Part shown: positions 6,154-6,391 of the stretch, one piece after another
Position numbering within the stretch: position 1 is the stretch's first letter
How the letters are laid out: every line of letters starts with the position of its first letter
Assembly: GCA_031266495.1 (NCBI GenBank)
Contig: JAISAX010000480.1
Span: 1-6,391 of the forward strand
Direction of reading: 5' to 3'
Length of the DNA stretch: 6,391 nucleotides
Origin: Opitutaceae bacterium
GTDB lineage: Bacteria; Verrucomicrobiota; Verrucomicrobiae; Opitutales; Opitutaceae
Made by a program: the position numbers and the translations under genes
Notes under the pieces: model-generated
Told to the model about the DNA's origin: nothing
What the model saw: only the letters and a program-made list of their open reading frames with translations
Databases searched by the model: none

Positions 6154-6391
6154 GTGAACAGACATTGGAGAGTTTTGAGTGAAGGCCTCTCGCACGGGTT
6201 CGATTGCCCCGGCGCATACTGCCATCCATTCTGCCATGAAGCCAAGGCGGTCAAGAGGAAAAAGTATAGGTACAGAAAGACCCCTATAGATTCTGACCCA
6301 GAGAGGAAGAGGAAGAAGAAGAGAGAAGAGTTGAAGGAGCTGAGGGTGCTGGGAGGCAATGGGATGGCCCGGCTGAGGAGCAAGCTGAAGG
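6154..6391 (+). CDS. doubtful partial reading frame, hypothetical protein, runs off the window
   Basis: A plus-strand frame is open from 6031 to the window end. GTG at 6154 is a possible start, with AGAGGAAGAGA just upstream as a weak ribosome site, giving 79 residues without a stop. The peptide has a Cys/His cluster (Cys-Pro-Gly-Ala-Tyr-Cys-His-Pro-Phe-Cys-His), then a very basic Lys/Arg-rich segment, then a Glu/Lys/Leu stretch that could be helical. I do not recognise it. Against it, the codons lean on AGG and AAG, unusual for this GC-rich genome, and the frame crosses copy 2 of the 42-bp repeat, whose three differences from copy 1 all fall at first or second codon positions, so there is no sign of protein-level conservation. 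It may be only purine-rich non-coding DNA. Confidence 0.2.
   Translation, partial: MNRHWRVLSEGLSHGFDCPGAYCHPFCHEAKAVKRKKYRYRKTPIDSDPERKRKKKREELKELRVLGGNGMARLRSKLK
6231..6272. repeat. 42-bp direct repeat, copy 2
   Basis: This copy differs from 6022-6063 by aa in place of gg near the middle and by one t-to-a change near the end. Just before it, ctgccat also occurs at 6219-6225, 12 bases ahead of the copy's own ctgccat. On the minus strand it contains TATACT, a -10-like box, where copy 1 has AATACT, but no -35 partner was found. Confidence 0.88.

Larger units (their letters stand above)
5857..6391. other. repeat-rich region without a confident gene
   Basis: These 535 bases upstream of the VWA gene hold the nested palindromic element, the 9-bp tandem, both copies of the 42-bp direct repeat and, from about 6080 on, purine-rich (G/A) sequence including a near-pure GA tract at 6300-6332. 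A minus-strand frame at 6042-6383 gives a Ser/Phe/Leu/Pro-rich peptide with no family resemblance. No convincing promoter for the VWA gene was found. If the 42-bp repeats bound a mobile unit, it would be about 209 bases long and carries no visible transposase. Confidence 0.6.

Noticed and set aside
6194..6212. tRNA T-arm-like sequence containing ggttcgattgcccc
   Set aside because: The stem bases around TTCGATT do not pair correctly, and no matching acceptor, D or anticodon arms are found on either side.
5342..6229. Minus-strand open frame of 295 codons upstream of and overlapping the VWA gene
   Set aside because: It overlaps the true VWA start in another frame, runs through the palindromic repeats and has no recognisable domain.
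6042..6383. Minus-strand open frame of 113 codons
   Set aside because: The Ser/Phe/Leu/Pro-rich product is just the complement of purine-rich DNA, spans the 42-bp repeat and resembles no family.

Overview
The window is GC-rich DNA from a bacterium, most likely of the Verrucomicrobia/PVC group; the large double-VWA membrane protein and the dense palindromic intergenic repeats recall Opitutaceae. That placement is inferred from gene type and style, not from a marker gene. All three secure genes lie on the minus strand, so the window is read right to left.

From right to left: (1) 5857-6391 is a 535-base region without a confident gene. It holds a nested palindromic element (about 5875-5996), a short 9-bp tandem (5994-6016), two copies of a 42-bp direct repeat (6022-6063 and 6231-6272), and a purine-rich stretch with at best a doubtful partial plus-strand reading frame at the edge. 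(2) 3265-5856 encodes an 863-residue membrane-anchored protein with two von Willebrand A domains around a glutamine-amidotransferase-like domain. (3) 3113-3264 is a short intergenic region with a perfect 8-bp hairpin touching the VWA stop codon. (4) 1517-3112 encodes a ComM/YifB-type AAA+ ATPase, the natural-transformation branch-migration helicase family, with a repeat-expanded hinge. (5) 1213-1516 is an AT-rich intergenic region with an inverted repeat pair, a 12-bp palindrome, an 8-bp tandem repeat and a possible araC-type promoter. (6) 283-1212 encodes an AraC/XylS regulator with an N-terminal cupin-like sensor domain. (7) 1-282 is G-rich non-coding DNA with a G16-A-G9 tract directly after the regulator's stop codon.

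The three genes are codirectional but separated by 304 and 152 bases, have no evident shared pathway, and are probably not one operon. The clearest oddity is compositional. The VWA gene uses G-ending codons (GCG, GTG, CTG), whereas comM and the regulator on the same strand favour C-ending codons (GCC, GTC), so the strand skew flips between 3112 and 3265. This suggests an inversion junction, a replication-strand switch, or a different origin for the VWA segment. I see no CRISPR array, tRNA, rRNA or transposase gene, and no convincing new multi-gene system; the interest lies in repeats, homopolymer tracts and the skew switch.
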